The notes below the pieces were generated by a model, which was given only the letters and a program-made list of their open reading frames with translations, did no database searches and was not told the origin of the DNA. Positions 1 to 6,049 of a stretch of DNA of 6,229 nt are shown piece after piece. This DNA comes from Lentisphaerota bacterium. Its GTDB lineage: Bacteria > Verrucomicrobiota > Kiritimatiellia > JAAZAB01. A program made the position numbers and the translations under genes. The stretch spans positions 1 through 6,229 of the forward strand of contig JACPGN010000151.1 of the NCBI GenBank assembly GCA_016182435.1. The letters are read 5' to 3'. Position 1 is the stretch's first letter; every line of letters starts with the position of its first letter.

Positions 1-689
1 AAGTCCTCTCCGACGGCGATCCAATAGTAACCGACCGCGTCGCCCCTTTGCGGGATAGTCAGATGCAGAGCGACGGTGGAATCCACACTTCCCTGCGCCA
101 CGGCATTCCCGGAGAGCATGCCGTCCTCCGCGTCACGCCACGTGCCTTCCTTATCGGCGACTTCCTTGACGCCAACGGCCCACTGGTCCACTCCCAGCGC
201 CCACGCATTGTCGGACTGACGCGCGCAGTTGATCATGAACCAGCGCTTGCCCTTGTAATGGCAGACGGCCTTTCGCTCCGGCTCATAGTAGACCGAGTCG
301 CCGATGGATGTCCCGCTAATGTGGAAGTCATGCGAGAAGAACAACCGGACCTCCCGCCGCCGGTCGGATTCGTTCTGTACGGTGACCTGCCGGATGTAAA
401 GGTTTTCGTGGAAATCCACCGCATCCTGGCAGACAAGGGACAAACCGAGCGAGGCGTTCCTAAGCGTCACCAGTGTCACTAAGCTGTCGTCGGAATACTT
501 GAGGTCGCGCTGCCAACCGTCTGCGCTGACCCAACTGAACTGACCTTCCACCCACACGCCGAAGCGGAAGGGATGCCCGTCGGTATGGTTCTCCTGGCCG
601 ACATGCGGCCAGAAGATATCGCGCAATTGATACAGCCGATCGAAATTTACCAGGAGCGAGCCGTTGCTAACGGGAATGTCGCGGGGCAT
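1..689 (-). CDS. GH15 family glycoside hydrolase (glucoamylase/trehalase-like), N-terminal part, truncated by window edge
   Basis: An open frame of 229 codons plus 2 bases begins at ATG 689-687 and runs off the left edge without a stop. The start MPRDIPVSNGSLLVNFD, then IFWPHVGQENH (about 25-35), HPFRFGVWVEGQFSW (about 39-53), DDSLVTLVTL and CQDAVDFHENLYIRQV (88-102), are typical of the beta-sandwich N-terminal domain of bacterial GH15 proteins. These are glucoamylase, glucodextranase or trehalase relatives of roughly 600-700 residues that release glucose from alpha-glucans or trehalose by inversion. The catalytic (alpha/alpha)6 barrel with its two acidic residues lies outside the window, so substrate and activity cannot be judged. 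No signal peptide is seen, which suggests a cytoplasmic enzyme. The start is supported by a strong Shine-Dalgarno (AAGGAAGGA, 8 bases upstream). The gene lies 5 bases after a 27-codon ORF, at the tail of the mercury gene cluster. Family assignment is firm; specificity is unknown. Confidence 0.88.
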   Translation of the reverse strand, partial: MPRDIPVSNGSLLVNFDRLYQLRDIFWPHVGQENHTDGHPFRFGVWVEGQFSWVSADGWQRDLKYSDDSLVTLVTLRNASLGLSLVCQDAVDFHENLYIRQVTVQNESDRRREVRLFFSHDFHISGTSIGDSVYYEPERKAVCHYKGKRWFMINCARQSDNAWALGVDQWAVGVKEVADKEGTWRDAEDGMLSGNAVAQGSVDSTVALHLTIPQRGDAVGYYWIAVGED

Positions 690-694
690 GTCGC

Positions 695-778
695 TTATCC
701 TTCCTTCTCGTAGTTAGCGCTGCCATTCACATAAGCGACGAACAAAGTTGCCAGCAAGACATAAACCGCCCATTCCAT
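695..778 (-). CDS. 27-residue one-helix small protein, resembling the first helix of PiT phosphate permeases (possible remnant)
   Basis: A 28-codon frame runs from ATG 778-776 to TAA 697-695. The product starts MEWAVYVLLATLFVAYVNG and ends SANYEKEG. Residues 4-17 form one hydrophobic segment, so a small membrane protein is plausible. A good Shine-Dalgarno (AAAGGAAGGT) lies 7 bases upstream, and the ORF fits neatly between the second reductase (50 bases) and GH15 (5 bases). From my knowledge of the family, the start and the 'AYxNG-AN' stretch resemble the N-terminus of PiT-type inorganic phosphate permeases, whose first helix ends in NGANDxxKG. Here that signature is disturbed and the frame stops directly. 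It may therefore be the stump of a deleted transporter, a true microprotein, or a leader that couples translation to GH15. Expression is inferred only from the ribosome site and position. Confidence 0.55.
   Translation of the reverse strand: MEWAVYVLLATLFVAYVNGSANYEKEG
698..706 (-). promoter_or_regulatory. Ribosome binding site of the GH15 gene, inside the upstream small ORF
   Basis: On the minus strand AAGGAAGGA stands 8 bases before ATG 689-687. It overlaps the last codons of the 27-residue ORF, so translation of the small ORF would cross it and the two could be coupled. It fixes the GH15 start. Confidence 0.7.
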
Positions 779-784
779 CGTAGT

Positions 785-794
785 ACCTTCCTTT
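785..794 (-). promoter_or_regulatory. Ribosome binding site of the 27-residue ORF
   Basis: AAAGGAAGGT on the minus strand lies 7 bases before ATG 778-776. It shares the core AAGGAAGG with the GH15 site about 90 bases downstream. It is the main evidence that the small ORF is translated. Confidence 0.55.
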
Positions 795-828
795 CACAAA
801 TCGTCCTGGCGACGGCGACTTGGCAGGC

Positions 829-2361
829 CTATCTTCTCTGCCAAGCCATCCATTTCGCAAAAAGTTTCTTCATCATCGGCGTGAGCCGCGTGCGATTGTA
901 GGCGTCGGCCACACGTTTGACGGCCTCCGCCTGTGTCGGATAGGGGTGGATCACGCCGGAGAGGGCCTTAAGCCCGGCTTTGGCCGCCATCGCCACGGAG
1001 ATTTCGCCGATCATCTCGCCGGCGTGCGTTGAAACGATGGTCGCTCCGAGAATCCGGTCGGAACCCTTGCGGACGAGGATTTTAATGAAGCCTTCCGTCT
1101 CGCTGTCCGTTTGCGCTCGATCAACGGCGCTCATATCAACCTTGAAGGTGTCGGTCGCGATGCCACGTTCTTTCGCGTCGGCTTCGTACAAGCCGACGTG
1201 GGCAACTTCCGGGTCGGTGTAGGTACACCAGGGCATATTGAGGTTGCTTAGTTTCACGTGCCCCCAGAAGAGCGTGTTCTGGATGACGATGCGCGCGGCG
1301 GCATCGGCGGCATGGGTGAACTTCCAGGCCATACAGACATCGCCGGCAGCGTAGATGCGCGGATTGGTGGTTTGCAGGCAGACGTTGACTTTCACGCCCT
1401 GCCGCGGGTCATACTCCACGCCCCCGGCCTCCAGATTCAGCCCTTCGACATTCGGAGCGCGGCCCGCGCCGATGAGGATCTCGTCGCCCTGGATCGTTTG
1501 CTCCTTACCGTCAAGCTGCACGACAACCTCCTTGCCGAAACTCGTCTTCCGGGCGCGTTTTACCTTGGCGTTGAGCAGCACGCGAATGCCATCGCGCTCG
1601 AAGACCCCGGCCAGAAGGGCGGAAGCATCCGGGTCCTCCTTCGGCAGGAATCGGGTATGCTGGACAATGGTGACCTCCGAGCCGAACCGGCGGAATGCCT
1701 GCGCCAATTCGCAACCGATCGGGCCACCGCCGATGACGATGAGACGTTTGGGCAGTTCGGTCAGGTTGAAGATAGTCTCGTTCGTGCGGAACCCAGTCTC
1801 GGCAAGGCCCTCCTCTCGCGGATGCACGGCGCGGGCGCCGGTCGCGATGACGGCCTTCTTGAAGCGGAGTTGCTGACCCCCGACCTCGACGGTGTCGGGG
1901 CCGGAAAATCTGGCCTCGCCGATGAACACCGCGACGCCCAATTCATCCCGGTAGCGCTTGGCCGAGTCGTGGTAGCTGATCTCGGAGCGAATGCGGCGCA
2001 GACGCTCCATGACCTTCGGAAAATCGTCAGGGGTCGCGCCAGTGGGCGAGAGCCCAAACCGGTCGGCCTGCCGCATTTCGGCGGCCAGGCGTGAGGACCG
2101 GATAAGGGACTTGGAGGGCACACAGCCGACGTTCAGGCAGTCGCCGCCCATGAGGTGCCGCTCCACAAGCGCCACTTTGGCGCCCAGTCCGGCGGCGCCG
2201 GCGGCCGTGATCAGCCCGGCGGTGCCGGCGCCCAGAACAACCAGATTGTAAGTCGGCTGCGGCGTTGGGTTGACCCAGTCCAAGGGATGCACGTTGGCGA
2301 GCAAGATCTTGTTGCTTTCGTCGAGCGGGGTGATAACAAAACGCCAGGATGGTTCAGTCAT
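829..2361 (-). CDS. MerA-like FAD-dependent pyridine nucleotide-disulfide oxidoreductase without the terminal Cys pair
   Basis: A 510-residue flavoprotein of the glutathione reductase/dihydrolipoamide dehydrogenase/MerA superfamily, often labelled 'mercuric reductase'. Visible parts are the FAD Rossmann motif GAGTAG (44-49), the redox disulfide GGDCLNVGCVPSK (C75/C80), ATGAR (173-177), the NAD(P) motif GGGPIG (211-216), the second FAD motif IYAAGDV (336-342) and a dimerisation domain with HPYPTQAE (472-479). Tyr474 holds the place of the His of E3/glutathione reductase, as in MerA. The vicinal Cys pair that hands Hg(II) to the active site in MerA is missing. The C-terminus instead ends in a basic, aromatic tail (about 496-510, KKLFAKWMAWQRR) that could form an amphipathic helix. 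A 36-residue extension precedes the FAD domain. The start is supported by GGGAG about 8 bases upstream. Such proteins are often encoded beside or fused to TVP38/TMEM64 proteins, and one occurs in this cluster. Fold is certain; substrate is unknown, and mercury reduction is doubtful. Confidence 0.93.
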   Translation of the reverse strand: MTEPSWRFVITPLDESNKILLANVHPLDWVNPTPQPTYNLVVLGAGTAGLITAAGAAGLGAKVALVERHLMGGDCLNVGCVPSKSLIRSSRLAAEMRQADRFGLSPTGATPDDFPKVMERLRRIRSEISYHDSAKRYRDELGVAVFIGEARFSGPDTVEVGGQQLRFKKAVIATGARAVHPREEGLAETGFRTNETIFNLTELPKRLIVIGGGPIGCELAQAFRRFGSEVTIVQHTRFLPKEDPDASALLAGVFERDGIRVLLNAKVKRARKTSFGKEVVVQLDGKEQTIQGDEILIGAGRAPNVEGLNLEAGGVEYDPRQGVKVNVCLQTTNPRIYAAGDVCMAWKFTHAADAAARIVIQNTLFWGHVKLSNLNMPWCTYTDPEVAHVGLYEADAKERGIATDTFKVDMSAVDRAQTDSETEGFIKILVRKGSDRILGATIVSTHAGEMIGEISVAMAAKAGLKALSGVIHPYPTQAEAVKRVADAYNRTRLTPMMKKLFAKWMAWQRR

Positions 2362-2415
2362 GGTTTGTCTCCCGCTGTCAAATCAACTGCCCTCCGTATG
2401 GCCGGTTTCCTTATT

Positions 2416-3897
2416 TTAGCCGGCACAGCAGCTCAGCTTGTTCACGTCTTTGCTGAAGGCCAGCGCCGCCAGTTTTACGCCTTCGCTCAAGGTCAGGTAG
2501 GGGTGGAAGCACGCGGTCAAATCGCGCACCGGAATCCCGAACTTGATGGCCAGGCAGATTTCCATCAGCAACTCGGCGCCTTCGGGGGCCAGGATGCGCG
2601 CGCCGACGAGCCGATCGGTCTTTCGATCACGAATCAATTTGATGAAACCCCGCGTGTCACGCGCCGCCAGCGAGCGTGGCACGTGGGCCAGTGGCAAAGT
2701 GGCCATTTCCGCTTCTATTCCCTGTGTCTTCGCCTGTGTTTCGTCAAAGCCCACACCCGCCACTTGCGGGTCGGTGAAAATGACCCACGGTAAGGCGGTG
2801 TAATCGCGTTGGCGACGCGCACCCGTCAGACCATTCTCAGCCGCGAGATTGCCTTCGTAGGCGGCGGCATAGACAAACATGTTATCGCCGAGCACATCGC
2901 CGGCGGCGTAGATGCCGGGCACGCTGGTCTGGAGCATATCATCCACCGCGATCCCGCCGCGCGCGTTGATTTTAACGCCGACAGTTTCCAGTCCCATATT
3001 TTCAACGTTGGGCGCGCGCCCGGTGGCGACCAACAGGTGCGTGGCGCGAAAGGTGCGCGGCTGTCCATGAACATCGGCTTCAACCACGACACCCTCTTTG
3101 TCCTGCGTTACCCCTCTGGTGCTGACGCCAGTGACAACCTCCAAACCTTCTTCCCGCAGAAAACCGGCCAGGGCATCGGTAAGGTCCGGCGTTTCATCCG
3201 GCAGGATGCGGTCGGAACGTTGCAGAACCGTCACGCGGCTGCCGAAACGGGCGAACATCTGCGCGCATTCCAACGCGATGTAACGACCGCCCAGGACGAG
3301 CAACGATTCCGGCAGAGTTTCCAGCTCAAACGCCGTTTCGTTGGTCAGGTAGTGGACGGTGTCCAAACCGCGAATCGGCGGCACACTGGACCGCGCTCCC
3401 GTGGCAATGAGCACCACATCCGCCTTAAATTGTTCCGTCTCGGTCGCGACGGTTTCGGCGTTCAGCAGCCGTCCGCGGCCTTTGACGAACGTGATGCGCT
3501 CGTTATCGCCAATGACATCGGCGTACTTGGCCTGGCGCAATTCCTGAACGAGTGCGCGCTTCTGCGCGATGACCGCTTTGAAGTCGAGCAATTTCCCTGT
3601 CGTCGCGATCCCTGTAAAGGGCCGCGGATGAGCCGCGCGGCGCAGGACTTCCGCGCCGCGAATCAGCGTCTTGGACGGCACACAGCCGACATTGACACAC
3701 GTCCCGCCCATCGGCAGACCATCGTTGATGATGATGGCGCGCGCGCCCAAGTCGGCCGCTTTGAGCGAAGCTGAGAACGCCGCGCTTCCCCCGCCGATAA
3801 TGACCAGCGTTCTGCCTTCGGCCGAGCGAATCGGTGCAGGAGTGGCTGGGACAGCCCGTTCATGACGGCTCGTTGTGCAGCAGTCTGATTTCTTCAT
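2416..3897 (-). CDS. merA: Mercuric reductase MerA (core type, no N-terminal HMA domain)
   Basis: A 493-residue NADPH:Hg(II) oxidoreductase (EC 1.16.1.1) that reduces Hg(II) to volatile Hg(0) in the cytoplasm as a FAD homodimer. Motifs in order: FAD-binding GGGSAA (35-40), redox disulfide GGTCVNVGCVPSK (C67/C72), ATGAR (165-169), GGRYIALE (203-210) with Tyr206 at the conserved MerA active-site Tyr, ATGRAPN (291-297), IYAAGDV (329-335), HPYLTLSE (465-472) with the second MerA Tyr at 467, and the diagnostic tail KLSCCAG with C490/C491, which captures Hg(II) for the partner subunit. There is no NmerA (HMA) domain. The N-terminus is short and carries a Cys-Cys pair (C6/C7). The start overlaps the stop of merTP by four bases (ATGA) and has only a weak ribosome site, so it is probably translated by coupling. 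All key catalytic residues are present, so it should be active. Confidence 0.96.
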   Translation of the reverse strand: MKKSDCCTTSRHERAVPATPAPIRSAEGRTLVIIGGGSAAFSASLKAADLGARAIIINDGLPMGGTCVNVGCVPSKTLIRGAEVLRRAAHPRPFTGIATTGKLLDFKAVIAQKRALVQELRQAKYADVIGDNERITFVKGRGRLLNAETVATETEQFKADVVLIATGARSSVPPIRGLDTVHYLTNETAFELETLPESLLVLGGRYIALECAQMFARFGSRVTVLQRSDRILPDETPDLTDALAGFLREEGLEVVTGVSTRGVTQDKEGVVVEADVHGQPRTFRATHLLVATGRAPNVENMGLETVGVKINARGGIAVDDMLQTSVPGIYAAGDVLGDNMFVYAAAYEGNLAAENGLTGARRQRDYTALPWVIFTDPQVAGVGFDETQAKTQGIEAEMATLPLAHVPRSLAARDTRGFIKLIRDRKTDRLVGARILAPEGAELLMEICLAIKFGIPVRDLTACFHPYLTLSEGVKLAALAFSKDVNKLSCCAG

Positions 3898-4520
3898 GGC
3901 GTTTCATTCCAGACCACGGGTTCGGCTTTGAATCCCGTTTCATCAATCGCGGCGATGATATCTTGCGGTGTAAGTTTCGTTGCGTCGTATCTCACTGCGG
4001 CTTCCTTGGTGTCGTAGCTTACTTCGGCGGTCACGACGCCCTTCTGTTTTCGTAGCTTCATCTGAATGCCGGCGGCACAGGCCGCGCAATCCATGCTTGG
4101 GATTTTCACTTTCAACACGGCGCTGTTCCCCTCGGCGACAGTGGCGAGCGGCGCGGGTGTCGGGGCCGACCGCAGAAGCGCCGATGAGAGGCGGGGAAAG
4201 GCCGCCATGATCAAAACGACAGCAGTAGCCAGCCACAAAACCACCTTGTTCCATTTCGCAACCGGCTTGGTCGCACAGGCCGCGCCTTCTGCGCATGCGG
4301 TTTTCGGCTTGCGATAGGCCAGATACCAGGCCAAGGCGAGCAAGACGAACGTCACGCCCAGAAACACAGGCCGCCACTTTTGAAATACGGCCGAGGCGGC
4401 AAAACCGCCGGCCCCCAAAACCACCGCAACGAGCGGCCCGATGCAACATAAGGAAGCCGTGATGGCGGCGAGAATACTGCCACCTAATGTTGCCCTTTGC
4501 GCGACTTTTGATTTATCCAT
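3894..4520 (-). CDS. merTP: MerT-MerP fusion mercuric ion transporter (MerTP)
   Basis: A 208-residue inner-membrane Hg(II) importer. The N-terminal MerT part has three likely helices (about 12-35, 50-69, 90-110). It carries the conserved Cys pair SLCCIGP (C25/C26) in helix 1 and a second pair C76/C82 in the basic loop between helices 2 and 3. After a Pro/Ala-rich linker (about 118-130), residues 134-200 form a MerP-like HMA domain with MDCAAC (C145/C148). By the positive-inside rule the N-terminus and the C76/C82 loop are cytoplasmic and the HMA domain is periplasmic, where MerP works. Hg(II) would pass from C145/C148 to C25/C26 to C76/C82 and then to MerA. The frame stays open upstream to 4754, but that stretch lies within the TVP38 gene and is Arg-rich and non-membrane. 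ATG 4520-4518, two bases after the TVP38 stop, gives the proper MerT N-terminus. The stop overlaps the merA start. Confidence 0.93.
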   Translation of the reverse strand: MDKSKVAQRATLGGSILAAITASLCCIGPLVAVVLGAGGFAASAVFQKWRPVFLGVTFVLLALAWYLAYRKPKTACAEGAACATKPVAKWNKVVLWLATAVVLIMAAFPRLSSALLRSAPTPAPLATVAEGNSAVLKVKIPSMDCAACAAGIQMKLRKQKGVVTAEVSYDTKEAAVRYDATKLTPQDIIAAIDETGFKAEPVVWNETP

Positions 4521-4522
4521 TT

Positions 4523-5263
4523 TCAGACCCCGTTTCCTTTTGCAGTGGGACGCATGCGTTGGCTCAACGCCTCGCGCGCGATCCGGGTCACATACACGGT
4601 CACGGCCACCGTCGCCAGCAGGCCGACGGCATAGAGCGCCCACTGGGCCGGGGTACGGGCATGTCCGCCTGAACCGCCGCCCAGAGTGGCGAGGCTCCCG
4701 GCCAGCGAGCCGAGATACACGTACATGATCGTGCCCGGCATCATGCCGATCCACGACGCCAGCACGTACTGGCCCAGCGGAACACGGGTGACACCGAAGG
4801 CGTAGTTTAAGAGATTGAACGGAAAGATCGGAGCGAGCCGGGTCAACCCTACTATGCGCCAGCCTTCGCGGCCAATGGCGTCATCAATCGCCGTGAACTT
4901 GGCGTTGCCCGCGATCTTGCCGCTGATCCAACTGCGGGCGAGATAGCGGCCCGCGAGGAAAGCGACCGTGGCGCCCAGCGTGGACGCCACCGATACAATG
5001 ATTGAGCCCTTCGCGACGCCGAACACTACTCCAGCCCCCAGCGTGAGGATCGAACCGGGCAGGAACAGCACGCAGGCCAGAACGTAGAGGGCCACGAATA
5101 ATCCGACGCCGATCCAGCCGAGTTGCTGAACCCATTCGAGCGCGTCGCGCAGACGCGCGGGTGCGTCCACGGCCTTGCCGAGCGCGATCAACAAGCCAAT
5201 TATGATCACTGCCGCAACCGGCTTCACCCAGCCGCGCGCGTTTCCGTTCTTATTGTTTGTCAT
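4523..5263 (-). CDS. TVP38/TMEM64 family membrane protein (DedA/SNARE-associated, VTT domain)
   Basis: A 246-residue multi-pass inner-membrane protein. Visible are a first helix at about 14-29, then GLFVALYVLACVLFLPGS (54-71), GAGVVFG (77-83), a helix at about 86-104 followed by GRYLAR (105-110), and the family hallmark TRLAPIFPFNLLNYAFG (141-157). A helix follows at about 165-185 with PGTIMYVYLG, and a last one at about 207-225. Family members act in membrane lipid or small-molecule movement, and the bacterial substrate is not settled. Many sit beside or are fused to MerA-like flavoproteins, which fits this cluster. ATG 5263-5261 was preferred: GGGAAG stands nearby and it overlaps the preceding gene by only 14 bases. 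An in-frame ATG at 5302 would add 13 polar residues and a 53-base overlap, so it remains possible. The stop is 2 bases before merTP, which argues for co-translation. Confidence 0.9.
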   Translation of the reverse strand: MTNNKNGNARGWVKPVAAVIIIGLLIALGKAVDAPARLRDALEWVQQLGWIGVGLFVALYVLACVLFLPGSILTLGAGVVFGVAKGSIIVSVASTLGATVAFLAGRYLARSWISGKIAGNAKFTAIDDAIGREGWRIVGLTRLAPIFPFNLLNYAFGVTRVPLGQYVLASWIGMMPGTIMYVYLGSLAGSLATLGGGSGGHARTPAQWALYAVGLLATVAVTVYVTRIAREALSQRMRPTAKGNGV

Positions 5264-5981
5264 GGTTTCTTCCCGGTTTCCGAATTTCAATGTGAGCGAC
5301 ATAGGATGTAGACGCTCCGCCGGTATTGTCGGAGTCGTTCATGATGGCCAACGCGGCCAACCGCGGCGGCTCTCCCCCGAAGAAACGGCGATAATCTTCC
5401 ACGACGTTGACCGCCTCGTCAACCCATTCGCCGACGCGCTCCGGACCGGCCTGAAGCGGCACCATGACGGATTGGTCGGTGTAGGGACTTGGATAGGCTT
5501 TGCCCTTTTCGCCCGAACCGGCCCACACATAGTTGAGCGCGCCCAGCGGCGGGTATTCGCCGTAGACGGCCTTGGCCAGAGCGTACTTCACGCGCGTAGC
5601 GAGGGCTGCGCGCGCCGGATCGTAGAGAAACATCACATAAAGACGGATCGGGTAATCGTCGCCCTCCTTCGCGCGGAAATCCGCCTGTTCGTAGACGCGG
5701 TCTGTTTTCCACCGCCACGTAACCATCGGAAAGCGCTGAACGTCAAAGGCATTGGTCAGCATGATGCCCGAGGCCGAGGCTCGGCTGGAGGCAACCAGCA
5801 GGTGATTTGTTCCTTCCTTGCGCACAGTATAGGTCGAGTGCTTTTCGATCTTGGGAAACGACAGCGATTTCCACCGATCCAGATTCTCGAACGTCTCGCG
5901 TAGCCAGACATTCTCCTGCCCATAGGCCGCGCTAACCAGGAGCGGCATCAGCCAAGCGATCATGAAATGGCGTATTCTCAT
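5250..5981 (-). CDS. Secreted DUF3047 family protein
   Basis: A 243-residue protein with a likely signal peptide: MRIRH, then a hydrophobic core FMIAWLMPLLVSAA, with cleavage probably near residues 19-22. The mature part has the DUF3047 pattern, including 'FENLDRWK' (31-38), VTWRWK (87-92), KEGDDYPIRLYVMFLYD (105-121), NYVWAG (150-155) and IMNDSDNTGG (213-222). The family is predicted to be a beta-rich periplasmic or exported protein; no biochemical function is known to me. The ATG at 5981 gives a clean signal peptide, but no good ribosome site is seen. The frame is open to ATG 6056, which overlaps the upstream gene's stop in ATGCTGA. That would add 25 residues in front of the signal peptide and could be the coupled start. 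The 3' end overlaps the TVP38 gene by 14 bases, so this belongs to the same transcript. Family call is good, exact start uncertain. Confidence 0.82.
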   Translation of the reverse strand: MRIRHFMIAWLMPLLVSAAYGQENVWLRETFENLDRWKSLSFPKIEKHSTYTVRKEGTNHLLVASSRASASGIMLTNAFDVQRFPMVTWRWKTDRVYEQADFRAKEGDDYPIRLYVMFLYDPARAALATRVKYALAKAVYGEYPPLGALNYVWAGSGEKGKAYPSPYTDQSVMVPLQAGPERVGEWVDEAVNVVEDYRRFFGGEPPRLAALAIMNDSDNTGGASTSYVAHIEIRKPGRNHDKQ

Positions 5982-6049
5982 CCTTGCGCCGAAGATCACC
6001 AGAACACAGGGGGACTCAGCTGAGCGCAGTGAATTGTGCATGGTCATAG

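Noticed and set aside
48..482. 144-codon open frame on the plus strand
   Set aside because: Antisense to the clearly recognisable GH15 N-terminal domain on the minus strand.
800..820. Possible hairpin between the second reductase and the 27-residue ORF (CGTC-GCCAG-GACG)
   Set aside because: Only four base pairs and no following T-run, so it is not supported as a terminator.
1258..2094. 278-codon open frame on the plus strand
   Set aside because: Antisense to the second flavin reductase, with no domain signature; the minus-strand gene explains the sequence.
2362..2415. Possible promoter or terminator in the 54-base gap between merA and the second reductase
   Set aside because: No inverted repeat with a T-run and no convincing -35/-10 pair. 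The gap holds only the ribosome site of the next gene.
2809..3774. 321-codon open frame on the plus strand
   Set aside because: It lies wholly antisense to merA, whose motifs are intact. The translation is Arg/His/Gly-rich with no recognisable domain, typical of an antisense frame in GC-rich DNA.
829..3897. Two adjacent disulfide reductases as a recent tandem duplication
   Set aside because: They share fold and motifs but differ widely in N-terminus, NAD(P) motif, tail and most positions. They are distant paralogues brought together, not a recent duplication.
4521..4754. N-terminal extension of MerTP by 78 residues to ATG 4754
   Set aside because: The extension is an out-of-frame reading of the TVP38 gene, Arg-rich and without a membrane segment. 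ATG 4520 gives the normal MerT N-terminus.
5175..5903. 242-codon open frame on the plus strand
   Set aside because: Antisense to the DUF3047 gene and the start of the TVP38 gene. The composition is shadow-like.
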